A stretch of 64,000 nucleotides of DNA. Origin: WTGJ01 sp965237765. GTDB taxonomy: Bacteria > Chloroflexota > Anaerolineae > Aggregatilineales > Phototrophicaceae. A program made the position numbers and the translations under genes. The stretch is taken from positions 744,001 to 808,000 of the forward strand of contig OZ250157.1 of assembly GCA_965237765.1 (NCBI GenBank), read 5' to 3'. The notes beneath the pieces are model-generated. The model searched no databases and was not told where the DNA came from. It saw only the letters and a list, made by a program, of their open reading frames with translations. This document shows, piece after piece, positions 32,771 to 41,870 of the stretch (its first letter is position 1; the number at the start of each line of letters is the position of its first letter).

Positions 32771-35653
32771 ATGATCCATTCGATTTCCACTCGACGAGGG
32801 AGGCAATGGCTGCCTCATTATGCCGCGCTTATCTGCTCCCTACTCATCTTGGCTGCCAGCGCGCCCCTATCCGCGCAAGAAGCGCCGGCAATCATCATCG
32901 CCGAAATCGCCAACCTCAACACCGGCGCCAACCTGCACATCCGCTCCGCTCCACAAGCGGATAGCATCTCGCTTGGCCTCGCCCCCGGCGGCACGAATCT
33001 CGAGCTACTCGGCATGAATGAAGGGCGCGATTGGGCCTATATCCACTTTGCCGACGGAGAAGGAGTTGAGCTCCGCGGCTGGGTGAGCGCCGATTACATC
33101 AACTTCCGCAGCGACGGCCGCTATTATTCGCTCTCGCAGTTAGAGAACGCTGATCAGATCATCACGGTCGCAGATAACATCCTCGGCGGCATCATCAGAA
33201 CCGGTGACTCTACCGTCAGCGCTCCGGTAAGCGATCAAACTCAGGATGACAACTTCTATGCCGAAGTGGTGAACCTCAACCCCGGTGCCAACTTGCATAT
33301 CCGCCGCGACCCCAATACCCAGGCCGAATCGCTCGCCCTCGTGCCAAATGGGACGGCCCTGCTGCTCTCCGGTTTACATTCCGATAATGAATGGGTCTTC
33401 GTGCGCCTCATTCAACCGGACGGCAACCAGGTCAGCGGCTGGGTGAGCGCCGATTACGTCAGCTACCGCTATCGCGGCCGCTACTATTCTCCTACGCAAC
33501 TCTTGGCCAGCGGGCGCATCGGCGAGATCAGCGCCAACACGCGTGGCGAATACCTGGACGCCAGTGGGCAACCAATCAACGACGTCGACAACACGCTCTA
33601 TACCGAAGTCGCCGGGTTGGAGGAAACTGCAAATTTGCACCTGCGGCGGGCGCCCGATAGCAGCAGCGAATCGTTGATTCTGGCTCCTAACGGCGCGTCC
33701 TTTACCTTGCTCGGCTTCGCCGAAGATGGCGAATGGGCCTTCGTGCAATGGCCGCAATCCGACGGCAGTTCGTTCAACGGCTGGGTTTCCAGTACTTTCC
33801 TACTCTTCCACCAACGTGGTCTGTTTTTCACCATTGAGCAGTTGATTGATGCTGACCTCGCAGAAATCATCGAAGAGAGTACCATCGGCTTTTACACCTA
33901 CCCCGACGGCACCATCGAAAACCTGCGCGATGATAGCGTGTATGCTGTTGTTGCCGGGTTGGATTCAGGCGTGAGCCTGCACATCCGCATCGCCCCGGAC
34001 GCGAATAGCGAATCCTTGCGCCTCGTGCCCAACGGCACAGCGCTGGAACTCGTCGGCTTGAATGGCGACAAAGATTGGGCCTACGTCCGCTATACAGAAG
34101 CAGAGACGGGCGGCACTGTCGAAGGCTGGGTAAGCTCCTTTTACCTCAGTTTTCGATTCCGTGGAGGCATCCTGAGCGCCGAGACATTGCTCAATCTGGG
34201 GCGCACCGGGACGGTCGATGATGATCAGCGTGGCTTCACCGCAGGCGCCTCCAGCATCGTATCGACCATCATCGATAGCACGGTCTATGCCGATATCGTG
34301 GGCTTGAATGCCGGCGCCAATTTGCACATCCGCATCGCGCCAGACGTGAGCAGCGAGTCCCTTATGCTCGTGCCGGGCGGCACCTCATTGGTGCTGGAGG
34401 GCTTAAATCCGAGCAACATCTGGGCGTACATCCATCACGAAATGCAAAGCGGCACCGTCAGCGGCTGGGTGAATACAAACTATCTCGACTACCATTATCG
34501 TGGGCAACAGTATTCCGCCGACCGATTGCTGGGCGCTGGTTACATACGCACCGTGCCGGATAGCGAACGCGGTTTGCTCAGCGGCGAAATCAGCGAGCCC
34601 GTGCAAGACGATGCGGTCTACGGCACCATCCTCGGTAGCGATGTGCAAGCGGTGTATCGCTTGCCGGATGACTCCTCTGACATCCTTTTCGTAGTCGCCG
34701 GGGGAACCAAGCTCCAAGTCCACGCCTTGAATGACAGCCTCAATTGGTCGTTCATCATCCTCGAGTTGGAGAATGGGGAAGCGAGTGGGTGGGTGCCCGG
34801 CACTGCTCTCCAATATACCTATCGCAACCTCAGTTATAGCGCAAAGCAACTCTACGACCGGCGCTGGATCGGCCGCTTCGTCAGCGCTGTGGAAGGATCA
34901 TCCACCCAGACGACCTCCACACCACCTTCACCGGCCACACCGCCCGCGGAGGCCAGCGCCGATACCGATACCACCAACAACACGGGCGCCCAGCCGGGCA
35001 GCGCCACCATCATCAACCTGCCGCCCGATGGCCGCCTCGCGATCCGCAACTCGCCACAGTCATCGGCGGCGACACTCAGCCTCCTGGCGCCCGGCACAGA
35101 GCTGCGCCTCTTCGGCTTCAACGGAGACCTGACCTGGAGTTACCTGCGCTACACGCAACCGGATGGCACCACGATCAGCGGTTGGGCGCCCATGACCAAC
35201 CTGGCGATCGCTCACTCCGCCAGCCCCGCCACCAACGCCATCTTCCTCCTGGGCGACGGCCTGCTGCAGCTGGTCGACGATTCCTTCCCGGGCTCGGTCA
35301 TCGCCGGCGCCGGTCATGCTGACCTCTTCCCCCCAGCCGCGCTCATCGAGGCTGAATCGGCTAACGGCGCTGCCCTATCCTTGCGAGAGACACCCTCCAC
35401 AAACGCCGCCTCGCTTGGCCAGGTAGCTGGCGCGGCGCGGCTGACTGCGCTCGGCATGAATACAGAGCTCGGTTGGGTCTACGCGCAATCCGATGAAGCC
35501 TCCGGCCGCAATCTCCTCGGGTGGTTGCTGCTCGCCGATCTGCGTCTTTACGCCGATTCGGAATTGCTGGATGCCAGCGCCTATGATGCCGCGCAGAGTC
35601 AACACCAGATCCCGTTGGTGACGGCGGAATTGCGCGGCGCGGCCTCGCCCTGA
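32771..35653 (+). CDS. Secreted protein with eight SH3b-like repeats
   Basis: 960 residues from ATG 32771, with GGAGG eleven bases upstream; the frame from 32750 overlaps ahcY. A signal peptide (YAALICSLLILAASAPLSA) precedes eight copies of a bacterial SH3 type-3-like domain, each with LHIRxxPxxxSxSLxLxPxGTxLxLxGL, W-aY-h and GWVS. Approximate starts: 32896, 33257, 33598, 33938, 34280, 34617, 35005, 35340. Most repeats are followed by a distinctive YRxRGxYYSxxQL helix-like spacer. Repeats 6-8 are more diverged and a Thr/Pro/Ser-rich linker separates 6 from 7. No catalytic domain or anchor is seen. SH3b domains usually bind cell-wall or surface polymers. Confidence 0.82.
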   Translation: MIHSISTRRGRQWLPHYAALICSLLILAASAPLSAQEAPAIIIAEIANLNTGANLHIRSAPQADSISLGLAPGGTNLELLGMNEGRDWAYIHFADGEGVELRGWVSADYINFRSDGRYYSLSQLENADQIITVADNILGGIIRTGDSTVSAPVSDQTQDDNFYAEVVNLNPGANLHIRRDPNTQAESLALVPNGTALLLSGLHSDNEWVFVRLIQPDGNQVSGWVSADYVSYRYRGRYYSPTQLLASGRIGEISANTRGEYLDASGQPINDVDNTLYTEVAGLEETANLHLRRAPDSSSESLILAPNGASFTLLGFAEDGEWAFVQWPQSDGSSFNGWVSSTFLLFHQRGLFFTIEQLIDADLAEIIEESTIGFYTYPDGTIENLRDDSVYAVVAGLDSGVSLHIRIAPDANSESLRLVPNGTALELVGLNGDKDWAYVRYTEAETGGTVEGWVSSFYLSFRFRGGILSAETLLNLGRTGTVDDDQRGFTAGASSIVSTIIDSTVYADIVGLNAGANLHIRIAPDVSSESLMLVPGGTSLVLEGLNPSNIWAYIHHEMQSGTVSGWVNTNYLDYHYRGQQYSADRLLGAGYIRTVPDSERGLLSGEISEPVQDDAVYGTILGSDVQAVYRLPDDSSDILFVVAGGTKLQVHALNDSLNWSFIILELENGEASGWVPGTALQYTYRNLSYSAKQLYDRRWIGRFVSAVEGSSTQTTSTPPSPATPPAEASADTDTTNNTGAQPGSATIINLPPDGRLAIRNSPQSSAATLSLLAPGTELRLFGFNGDLTWSYLRYTQPDGTTISGWAPMTNLAIAHSASPATNAIFLLGDGLLQLVDDSFPGSVIAGAGHADLFPPAALIEAESANGAALSLRETPSTNAASLGQVAGAARLTALGMNTELGWVYAQSDEASGRNLLGWLLLADLRLYADSELLDASAYDAAQSQHQIPLVTAELRGAASP

Positions 35654-35685
35654 GCGACAGCCACCGGCGCGGGGGAGGGCGACGC

Positions 35686-36633
35686 GTGCGCGTCCTGATT
35701 ACCGGCGTCAATGGCTTCGTCGGGCGCCATCTAAGCGCCCATTTACAGCGCGAACGCCCGCAGCAATGCTTATTCGGCACAGCCCTCGGTTCTCGCTTAC
35801 CGCCCGGCATCAGCGGACGTGAGCTGGACCTTTGCGACGAAGCGGGCGCGTGCGATCTCATCCGCGAAGTGCAACCAGACGTCATCTATCACCTCGCCGC
35901 GCAAGCTTTCGTGCCGCGCTCTTTCGAAGACCCCTGGGAGACGCTTCAGAACAACATCCGCGCCCAGCTGAACGTGCTCAGCGCCTGCCTTGTGCTGGGT
36001 ATCCAACCGCGTATCGTCATCGTTAGCTCCGGCGAGATATACGGCGCCGTATCGCCGACGGAGCTGCCGATCGGAGAAAATGCAGCGCTCCGCCCGAACA
36101 GCCCCTATAGCGTCTCCAAAGCGACGCAGGATTTGCTGGCTTATCAGTATTACCTGAGCCACGGCTTGCCGATATTGCGCGCGCGCCCTTTCAACCACTT
36201 CGGCCCGGGACAGAACAGGCGCTTCATGGCACCCGATTTCGCGTGGCAGGTCGCGCGCATGGAAATGGGTTTCGAGCCGGTCCTTCACGTCGGAAACTTA
36301 GAAACGCGGCGCGATTTCACCGACGTGCGCGATATCGTGCGCGCCTACGTCAGCCTGGCGGAAAGCGGCGAAGCAGGCGTCGCCTATAACATCGCCAGCG
36401 GCCATTCCCGCAGCGCCGGCGATGTTGCGCGAGCCCTAGAGGAGTTGACGCCCGTTCGCTTCCGCGTCGAAGTGCAGGATAGGCGCCTGCGCCCCAGCGA
36501 TTCGCCCGATATCGTCGGGGACGCCAGCCGTTTGCGCGCCACTACCGGCTGGCAGCCGCAAATCCCCTTCACGCAAACCCTGCGCGATATCCTGAATGCC
36601 TGCCGCCAGGAATTGAGCGGGGCGCCTGCTTGA
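35686..36633 (+). CDS. NAD(P)-dependent SDR, GDP-4-dehydro-6-deoxymannose reductase-like (RMD)
   Basis: Extended SDR of 315 residues from GTG 35686. Cofactor motif GVNGFVGRHL at the N-terminus, HLAAQAFVPRSFEDPWET, catalytic Ser in VSSGEIYG and YxxxK in YSVSKATQDLLAYQY, then ARPFNHFGPGQ. This set is characteristic of RMD enzymes that make GDP-D-rhamnose, or of closely related sugar-nucleotide epimerases. It opens a cluster of glycosyltransferase and membrane genes probably building a surface polysaccharide. The stop overlaps the tatD start. Confidence 0.85.
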   Translation: MRVLITGVNGFVGRHLSAHLQRERPQQCLFGTALGSRLPPGISGRELDLCDEAGACDLIREVQPDVIYHLAAQAFVPRSFEDPWETLQNNIRAQLNVLSACLVLGIQPRIVIVSSGEIYGAVSPTELPIGENAALRPNSPYSVSKATQDLLAYQYYLSHGLPILRARPFNHFGPGQNRRFMAPDFAWQVARMEMGFEPVLHVGNLETRRDFTDVRDIVRAYVSLAESGEAGVAYNIASGHSRSAGDVARALEELTPVRFRVEVQDRRLRPSDSPDIVGDASRLRATTGWQPQIPFTQTLRDILNACRQELSGAPA

Positions 36634-37460
36634 TGGAAGAACACGATGGCCGCCCGCCACCGGAGCTGGTGGATACGCACTGCCATCTGAATTTCGCACG
36701 CTACGATGCCGATCGCCCCGCCGTGCTGGCGCGGGCGAAAGCCGCGGGCGTGCGCCGCTCCATCATCCCCGCAGTGGATATCGCCGGCAGCCGCGAAATC
36801 GTCGCCCTTTGCGCGGAACGGGACGAATGCTATGGCGCCGTCGGCATCCACCCCAACAGCAGCGCCGATTGCGAGGGCGAACAGCTGGTTTCGGCCCTGC
36901 GCGAAATGGAAGCGTTGGCCAACGCACATGACATCCTGGCCATCGGCGAAATCGGGCTGGATTTCTACCGCGACCACGCCGATCCCGCGCAACAAGAGAG
37001 GGTGCTGCGCGCGCAATTGCAGCTGGCGGCACAGTTGGAGCTGCCCGTCATCCTGCACAATCGCGACGCCACGGCCATCCTCCTACCCATCCTGGAGGAA
37101 TGGGCGGCTGAGTTGCCCGCGCCGCTTCGGGAAAGGGCCGGCGTGCTGCACTCATTCTCGGGGGAATGGTCCGACGCCGAGCGCGCGCTGGCCGCCGGCT
37201 TCTACCTCGGCTTCAGCGGCCCGCTCACTTACCCGTCAGCGGCCGGCTTGCGCCGCGTGGCTGCCCGTGCCCCCCTGGAGCGCATTGTGCTGGAGACGGA
37301 TGGCCCTTTCCTGACGCCAGCGCCGCATCGGGGCAAGCGCAACGAGCCCGCTTACGTAGCGCCAATCGCCGCGCGACTGGCGTCCATCCGCGGTGTTTCG
37401 CTGGCAGAAATCGCTGCGGCAACTACCGCCAACGCCGAGCGCCTCTTCGCGCTCCCCTGA
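36633..37460 (+). CDS. tatD: TatD-family metal-dependent hydrolase/DNase
   Basis: TIM-barrel hydrolase of 275 residues from ATG 36633, which overlaps the previous stop; a TTG three bases earlier is in frame. Metal ligands are visible in VDTHCHLNF, EIGLDFYRD, LHNRDA, LHSFSG and ETDGPFLTP. TatD proteins act as 3'-5' exonucleases or D-aminoacyl hydrolases in quality control. Its place among sugar genes is probably positional rather than functional. Confidence 0.92.
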   Translation: MEEHDGRPPPELVDTHCHLNFARYDADRPAVLARAKAAGVRRSIIPAVDIAGSREIVALCAERDECYGAVGIHPNSSADCEGEQLVSALREMEALANAHDILAIGEIGLDFYRDHADPAQQERVLRAQLQLAAQLELPVILHNRDATAILLPILEEWAAELPAPLRERAGVLHSFSGEWSDAERALAAGFYLGFSGPLTYPSAAGLRRVAARAPLERIVLETDGPFLTPAPHRGKRNEPAYVAPIAARLASIRGVSLAEIAAATTANAERLFALP

Positions 37461-37465
37461 GCGCC

Positions 37466-38407
37466 GTGTCTGGCCCAGCCGTACCACCGCTCTCGGTCAT
37501 CATTGTCAGCTGGAATGTGCGTGAGCTGCTGGCCGCTTGCCTGGAGAGCCTGGCGGCCGAAGTGGAATCGTGCCCGCACGAATGCCTGGTCATCGATTGC
37601 GCCAGCGAAGATGGCAGCGCCGCCATGGTCGCCGAACGCTTCCCGCAGGTCCGCCTCTTCCCGCATACCGAAAATATCGGCTTTGTCCGCGCGAATAATT
37701 GGGGCATGAGAGAGGCGCGTGGGCAATATTTTCTGCTATTGAACCCCGATACGGAAGCGCATCGCGGCGCGCTGGCGAGCATGATGACCGAGATGGCGCG
37801 GGAGCCGCGCGTCGGCATCCTCGGTCCGCAGCATCGGCAAAGCGACGGCAGCCACCAGAGCACGCGCCGCCGTTTCCCGAATGCGGCGATTGCCCTACTG
37901 GAAAGCACCTGGCTGCAACCGTTGGCGCCGCGCGGGCTGTTGGCGCGCTATTGCCTGGCGGAGCGCGACGACGAGGGTAGCTATGACGTCGATTGGGTGC
38001 AGGGGTCTGCCTTGCTCGCACGGCGGGCCATTTGGGAAGAAGTAGGCGGTTTGGATGAGCGTTACGCGATGTATTTCGAGGAGGTGGATTGGTGCAGGCG
38101 GGCGCGAAAGGCGGGCTGGCGGGTACGCTACCACGGCGCAGCGCGCATCACGCACCACGGCGGCGCCAGCAGCGAACAGGCACAGACCCGCCGACAATGG
38201 CATTTCGACCGCAGCAAGTTGCGTTACGCGCGCCAGCACCAGGGTCGCGGCTTGGCGCTGACGCTGCTGATTTTGTTGCGCGCGGGATATGCCTCAAGGG
38301 CGACGCTGGAGGCGGCCAAGTGGCTGTTGGGGCATAAGCGCGAACTGCGCCGCCGCCGCCTGCGCACCTATTGGCAATTGCTATGGTTGCCACTCTGGCG
38401 GGAATGA
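37466..38407 (+). CDS. Glycosyltransferase family 2
   Basis: Inverting GT-A transferase of 313 residues from GTG 37466, five bases after the tatD stop; the frame runs back to 37166 inside tatD without support. N-terminus PPLSVIIVSWNVRELLAACLESL and the nucleotide-sugar metal motif LLLNPDTEAHRGAL are typical of rhamnosyltransferase-like GT2 enzymes, as is the later VDWVQGSALLARRAIWEEVGGLDERYAMYFEEVDWC. With an RMD-type enzyme upstream, transfer of a deoxyhexose is plausible. C-terminal basic segment, no clear membrane anchor. Confidence 0.88.
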   Translation: MSGPAVPPLSVIIVSWNVRELLAACLESLAAEVESCPHECLVIDCASEDGSAAMVAERFPQVRLFPHTENIGFVRANNWGMREARGQYFLLLNPDTEAHRGALASMMTEMAREPRVGILGPQHRQSDGSHQSTRRRFPNAAIALLESTWLQPLAPRGLLARYCLAERDDEGSYDVDWVQGSALLARRAIWEEVGGLDERYAMYFEEVDWCRRARKAGWRVRYHGAARITHHGGASSEQAQTRRQWHFDRSKLRYARQHQGRGLALTLLILLRAGYASRATLEAAKWLLGHKRELRRRRLRTYWQLLWLPLWRE

Positions 38408-38490
38408 CGGAAAGGCGACAATCAGCGACAATCCTTGCGTAACCGCACAGCGCGACCTGCGCCGCTGCGTGCTCGTGCTAGGATAACTGC

Positions 38491-39633
38491 ATGCGTATTG
38501 GCTTTGTTACCGGCGAATACCCGCCCCTCCGCGGCGGCGTGGGCGATTACACGCGCCTGCTCGCGCTGCACCTTGCGGCCCGCGGCGCCGAAATCCACAT
38601 TCTCACAGGGCGCGCGGGCCAACGATCCGACGCGGGCATCACCGTCTACCCCCGCATCGGCCACTGGAGCATCGGAGCGCTTGGGCAGGCGCGGCGTTGG
38701 GCGCAGGAGCAAAATCTCGACATCGCGCACCTGCAATTCCAGACCGCCGCCTTCGGCATGTCACCCTGGGTACACTTCCTGCCGCTCTTCCTGCGCCGGC
38801 CCACTTTCACCACTTTTCACGACCTGCGCGCGCCCTATCTCTTCCCCAAGGCCGGCCCCCTGCGCGCGGCGAGCGTGCGTTGGCTAGCGCGAACATCGAC
38901 GGGCGTTATCGTTACCGGCCCGGGCGACCGTGCCGCCTTGCCCACCCACCTCCATATTGCCGAAATACCTGTTGGCAGCAATATCCTCGCGCCGTTGCCC
39001 GCCAATTACGACCGCGCCGCCACGCGCGCGCAATATGGCGCCGGCCCGGCGGATTTCGTCCTCGCCCATTTTGGCTTCACCCATGTGAGCAAAGGGCTCG
39101 CGACACTGTTGACAGCCCTGGCGAATTTGCGACAAGACGGCGTGCCAGCGCAACTCTGGCTCGTCGGCGCATCACTTGGCGATTCAGACCTGCGCAACCG
39201 TGAGGCGCAAGAGGAATTGCAGGGGCAAATTCGTGCGCTGGGCCTGGCAGATTCCGTTCGCGCGAGCGGCTACCTGAAAGAAGCGGCGGTGCGCGCGGCG
39301 CTCACGGCGGCCGATGTGGTCGTATTGCCCTATCGTGAAGGCGCCGCTTATCACCATGGCAGCCTGCAGGCGGCCATCCACGCCGGCTGCGCCATCATCA
39401 GCACCACACCCCAAAGCCCTGCGTCGCGCTTCCGCAATGGCCAAAACATGCGCCTGGTGCCGCCAGCTGATGCCGTCGCGTTGACCGAAGCCATACTCGA
39501 GTTGCGCCGGCATCCCGAAACGCGCGCGGCGTTGCGGGCGGGAGCGCGCGCGTTGGCGGCCGAATTTTCCTGGAAAGGAATCGCCGCGCAGCACGAAGCC
39601 TTCTACCGCGAAGTGCTAGAATCGCCACGATGA
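38491..39633 (+). CDS. Glycosyltransferase family 4
   Basis: Retaining GT-B transferase of 380 residues. N-terminal acceptor domain MRIGFVTGEYPPLRGGVGDYTRLLALHL with the Gly-rich loop, C-terminal donor domain with FGFTHVSKGLATLLTAL and the E(x)7E-like region around VLPYREGAAYHHGSLQAAIHAGCAIISTT. It belongs to the surface-polysaccharide cluster and overlaps the next gene by four bases (ATGA). Confidence 0.9.
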   Translation: MRIGFVTGEYPPLRGGVGDYTRLLALHLAARGAEIHILTGRAGQRSDAGITVYPRIGHWSIGALGQARRWAQEQNLDIAHLQFQTAAFGMSPWVHFLPLFLRRPTFTTFHDLRAPYLFPKAGPLRAASVRWLARTSTGVIVTGPGDRAALPTHLHIAEIPVGSNILAPLPANYDRAATRAQYGAGPADFVLAHFGFTHVSKGLATLLTALANLRQDGVPAQLWLVGASLGDSDLRNREAQEELQGQIRALGLADSVRASGYLKEAAVRAALTAADVVVLPYREGAAYHHGSLQAAIHAGCAIISTTPQSPASRFRNGQNMRLVPPADAVALTEAILELRRHPETRAALRAGARALAAEFSWKGIAAQHEAFYREVLESPR

Positions 39634-41870
39634 TCGCCAGCATTCGTGGAAGAAATTGGCCGGCCCGCGCGTCGCGTCTGTGGCGTAATGGGGATGCCCG
39701 TGCGTTGCTGCTGCTCGCCCTACTGTGGCTCGTCTTCTTCTGGCGCGTGTTGTTGCCAGTGGGCAGCGCGCGCGTCAGCTTCGTCAGCGGCGATTTCTCG
39801 GCGCAGAATTACGCCTTCAGCGTCTATCAATTCGAGCGCCTGCGCGCCGGCGAAATCGCGCTCTGGAATCCCTACAACTACGGCGGTTCGCCTTTCCTCG
39901 CCGATGTACAGGCGAGCGTCTTCTACCCGCCGCGCCTGCTGTCGATGTCGCTCACAGCGCTGCTCGGCGGTGGCTGGCGCTACGAATCGCTGCAGGTCGA
40001 GACGCTGCTGCATACCCTCGTCACCTCGTGGTTGGCATACGCGTTCTTGCGGCGCATCACATTGGCGCGACGAGGCAGCCGGCTGGGTGCGTTGGCCGGG
40101 GCGCTCGTCTGGGCCTATGGAGGCTTCCTCAGCGGCTATCCGCAATTGCAAGCGAACATCATGGCTGCCGCTTGCTGGTTGCCGTTGCAGCTGCTGGGGG
40201 CGCTTGAAGCCACCCGCAAGCGCGGCCACATCGCCTATGCCTGGTTGGCGCTGAGCGGATTGGCCCTCGCGCTCAGTGCGCTGGCCGGCCATCCGCAGAC
40301 CACCTTCTTCGCCGCCTACCTCTGGCTCGCCTATTTCACCCATCTCTGTTGGCGAGCGCGCGTCGGCTGGCGGAGGGTGTTGGTGGCGTTCGTTGGTCTC
40401 GCGGTGTTCGCTTTCGCGCTCAGCGCCATCATCTTGCTGCCAGCGGCGGAATTCCTCCAGTCCTCGGCGCGTGCTTCGTTGACCTATGCCGATAAGGCGA
40501 ATGGCTTCCCCCTGCGCGATTGGTTGCAACTCATGCTGCCGGGCGCGCTCTCGCAATGGTCACCGCTCTATTTCGGCGCGCTCGGCTTCACGCTGGCGCT
40601 ATATGCGCTATGGCGGCGATTGCCGGGCAGCGGTTTCTGGGGCGGCGCGGCGGTGGTAGCCCTGCTGCTCAGCCTGGGCGGCAACGGCTTCCTCTACCCC
40701 ATCCTCTATCGCATCCTGCCGGGACTCGCGCTCTTCCGACAACAGGAACGCGTCGCAGTCCTCGTCGCTTTTGCCGCCGCCGTGCTCGTTGCCCTGGTGA
40801 TCATAGAAATACGAGATGGCGCGCGCGCACGGCTGTCACGACGGGGACTGGCCGGCCTGGTGGCGATCCTGGGCGGCGCCCTGCTCCTCGCGGCGCTGGA
40901 GACGGGGGCCATTGCCACGGCCTTACAGAGCGCGGCCTTCATCGCGGCGGCCCTCCTCGCTTTCTATTGGAAAGAGCGAGCGCCAGCGCAGATAGCCAAT
41001 ATGCTGGTCGCGCTGCTGTTGGCGGAATTGTTGATCTTCCACGCCGATAACCCGAATTACTCGCCCTTGCGCGGCGAGGGACAATTGCCGGGCCTGGCAA
41101 TTGCCCTCCGCCATAGCGCGCGGGAAATGGGTTATGCGCAGCCTGCGCGGGTGGATGGAGTGGCCGGCCTTGGCGGCAACTTCGGCGCCGCTTATGCCCT
41201 CGCCGATATCCGCGGCATCAGCCCGCTCTACCTGCGCGGCCCGCAAGTCATCATCTATCAGGATCATTCCATCAACCCAATCGCCTGGGAACTCTTCGCC
41301 GTGAGTCACGTCTTCCACGATTGGCGGGAGTTGCCCGTGCCCACGGCAGCCAGCCGCGTCGTCGTCGCGCAGGAAGGCATCGTCTACGCGCATCAGCTGG
41401 CGAACCCGCGCCCCTTCGCCCAATTCCTGCCGCGCTATATGGTGACAGAATCGGGTGAAGACGCCCTGGTCACGCTCGTTGATCTTGCTGCAGGCGAATT
41501 GCGCGAAGTGGCCATCCTCGAAACGCCGCTCGCCCTCCCCGCGAGCAACGCCGCCGCCCTCTACGCCAGCGCCGAAGTCACCGATTTCGCGCCCGAGCGC
41601 ATCGAGTTGGCCCTTGCTGTCCCTGCGGATGCCCTGCTCAGCCTCGCCCTGCCCTATGATGGCAATTGGCGCGCGCGCGTGGATGGCGCGGCGCTGCCCT
41701 TGCAGCGAGCCTATGGTGCCCTGACAGCGCTCGTCATTCCAAGCAGCGCGCGCGCGCTAGTGCTGACCTACGCGCCGCTCAGCTACCACATTGGCGCCCT
41801 CATCAGCGCCATCGCCTGGGCAGGATTGCTCGGCACGTTGGCACTCAGGATTGCGCGGCGACGGCGATGA
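39630..41870 (+). CDS. YfhO-like polytopic membrane protein
   Basis: 746 residues with about twelve membrane helices and a soluble C-terminal part. The segments WNPYNYGGSPFLADVQASVFYPPRLLS and GYPQLQANIMAAACWLPLQLLG are typical of the YfhO/Bacteroides-type membrane family (GT-C fold, linked to glycosylation of surface polymers). The C-terminal region contains the beta-rich ALPYDGNWRARVDGAALPLQRAYGAL motif common at the end of these proteins. Both ends overlap neighbours by four bases, so it is cotranscribed with the GT4 and ligase-like genes. Substrate unknown. Confidence 0.82.
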   Translation: MIASIRGRNWPARASRLWRNGDARALLLLALLWLVFFWRVLLPVGSARVSFVSGDFSAQNYAFSVYQFERLRAGEIALWNPYNYGGSPFLADVQASVFYPPRLLSMSLTALLGGGWRYESLQVETLLHTLVTSWLAYAFLRRITLARRGSRLGALAGALVWAYGGFLSGYPQLQANIMAAACWLPLQLLGALEATRKRGHIAYAWLALSGLALALSALAGHPQTTFFAAYLWLAYFTHLCWRARVGWRRVLVAFVGLAVFAFALSAIILLPAAEFLQSSARASLTYADKANGFPLRDWLQLMLPGALSQWSPLYFGALGFTLALYALWRRLPGSGFWGGAAVVALLLSLGGNGFLYPILYRILPGLALFRQQERVAVLVAFAAAVLVALVIIEIRDGARARLSRRGLAGLVAILGGALLLAALETGAIATALQSAAFIAAALLAFYWKERAPAQIANMLVALLLAELLIFHADNPNYSPLRGEGQLPGLAIALRHSAREMGYAQPARVDGVAGLGGNFGAAYALADIRGISPLYLRGPQVIIYQDHSINPIAWELFAVSHVFHDWRELPVPTAASRVVVAQEGIVYAHQLANPRPFAQFLPRYMVTESGEDALVTLVDLAAGELREVAILETPLALPASNAAALYASAEVTDFAPERIELALAVPADALLSLALPYDGNWRARVDGAALPLQRAYGALTALVIPSSARALVLTYAPLSYHIGALISAIAWAGLLGTLALRIARRRR

